Part shown: positions 63,220 through 64,000 of the stretch, in pieces | Layout of the letters: each line of letters opens with the position of its first letter | Position numbering within the stretch: the stretch's first letter is position 1 | Source of the DNA: Lucifuga dentata | Taxonomy: Eukaryota > Chordata > Actinopteri > Ophidiiformes > Bythitidae | Reading direction: 5' to 3' | Assembly: GCA_014773175.1 (NCBI GenBank) | Contig: VXCM01001014.1 | Location: 243,187-307,186, forward strand | Length of the DNA stretch: 64,000 bases | Notes under the pieces: generated by a model | What the model was told of the DNA's origin: nothing | Databases searched by the model: none | Seen by the model: only the letters and a program-made list of their open reading frames with translations | Translations under genes and position numbers: made by a program

Positions 63220-63352
63220 TTGCCATGTTGGGCGTATTCTTTTACACACCAGGGCCTTCTAGCTGGCCTTGGCCTACATCATCAGNTTGCCATGTTGGGC
63301 GTATTCTTTTACACACCAGGGCCTTCTAGCTGGCCTTGGCCTACATCATCAG
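63220..63352. repeat. Exact 66-bp direct duplication around a single N (probable assembly artefact)
   Basis: Positions 63220-63285 and 63287-63352 are identical, separated by N at 63286. The copy length is the same as at 54305, which points to a fixed assembler overlap. Confidence 0.8.
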
Positions 63353-64000
63353 TACATCATTATGCTACACAGCTACAGCCTGCCAGAAATTCATCAGAAG
63401 AAGAGGAGGGCTGGTTAGCTTAGCTAACTCAAGTAAACCTAGCTAGCACGTAACGGAGCATTAATGTTTATTTAAACTTTCTTTCTTGACGTTTAGATTT
63501 TTAGATATAGTGCTTTAGATTTTTTGTTTCGATTTTTACTTAGCCCTGTTGTTTTTTTAACACACAATGGCTGAAGGAGGAGAAATGGATTAACTGATAA
63601 GGCTTTTTTTCACATTTTGGAACTGAAATGCACCAATTATGAAATGAACCGTGTCATTAAACTCTTTATAAAGACAGAAAGGAGGATGGACTTTATCTTC
63701 AGATGACAAGCAGCTTTGGTAAGTTTGATGGATTTTTATGTGGCTGGAATCTGTGGGAAGCCTGTTGAATACTGCTTGTGTTATTTGTGTTTTACGACAT
63801 TTTTGCTTGCTCACTGGTCGTATGAGTAAATGTGATGGTTGTTGTTTGTTCTTGTTTCTTTGGTAATGACACTGATTTAGGCTATACCATGTTTATATGT
63901 GATGCAGCATCCTGTCATAATATGTAATAATGCCACATCCTATTCATGTCTCTGCAGTTAGTGTGTTGTAACTCTCATAGGTGTTGATCCTCGTGTTAAA

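Larger units (their letters stand above)
58921..64000 (+). other. Intron 1 of the LIMCH1-like gene (open at window end)
   Basis: Begins with donor GTGAGTAC and contains no second coding exon that I can support. It holds a 54-bp Harbinger-like remnant at 60087-60140, (TG)n near 60350-60415, poly-C with an N at 61812, poly-T with an N at 62021, a telomere-like palindrome at 62159-62180, (CT)n at 62229-62267, and an N-flanked duplication at 63220-63352. The stretch near 62845-63420, with repeated 'ggccttct(c/a)...ctggcct' motifs, looks like an old transposon but I cannot name it. A short reading frame near 63568 (MAEGGEMD then stop) is broken and not a gene. Confidence 0.55.

Noticed and set aside
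1..64000. CRISPR array, phage, plasmid or bacterial-type operon
   Set aside because: The only regular arrays are microsatellites; there are no spacers, cas genes or compact co-directional genes, and the sequence is clearly vertebrate.

Overview
This window reads as vertebrate, almost certainly teleost fish, nuclear DNA. The signs are AT-rich sequence with long runs free of genes, short coding exons with GT-AG introns, abundant microsatellites, and many repeat types typical of fish genomes: hAT, Harbinger-like and TTAA-flanked MITEs, L2/RTE/Penelope-type retroelement remnants, and a tRNA-type SINE. There is no operon-like organisation, CRISPR array, phage or plasmid signal. Most open reading frames here are chance frames through repeats and AT-rich DNA.

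Layout. Positions 1-52,240 form a gene desert with no convincing coding exon. It holds dispersed repeats: hAT elements at 3,972-4,299 and 7,323-8,226, a Penelope-like GIY-YIG remnant near 6,423-6,754, an RTE-type reverse transcriptase remnant near 30,210-30,520, two TTAA-flanked MITE families, and an LTR-like unit at 42,541-43,121 present in unspliced and spliced-looking forms. It also has several palindromes and many simple repeats. A few less repetitive blocks could be conserved regulatory DNA, but that cannot be shown from one sequence.

Positions 52,241-53,518 on the minus strand carry a compact three-exon gene for a 254-residue membrane-anchored protein of the catechol O-methyltransferase (COMT) family. 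Its SAM-binding motif is intact, but several residues that bind the metal or drive catalysis in COMT are changed. Its first intron is largely a SINE. Upstream of it (53,880-54,750) lies the 3' end of an L2-type LINE.

Positions 58,819-58,920 on the plus strand are the first coding exon of a LIMCH1/LMO7-family gene, in a CpG-containing promoter/5'UTR region. The rest of the window (58,921-64,000) is its first intron, still open at the window end. The two genes are divergent, with start codons about 5.3 kb apart. Nothing in the sequence links their functions.

Assembly note: there are 17 single N characters. Most lie in homopolymers or microsatellites, and three sit between exact 66-67 bp direct copies, which looks like contig ends joined without removing their overlap. 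I found no new multi-gene system. The most interesting items are the COMT-like probable pseudoenzyme, the spliced/unspliced tandem unit, the TTAA MITE families, and the N-joined false duplications.
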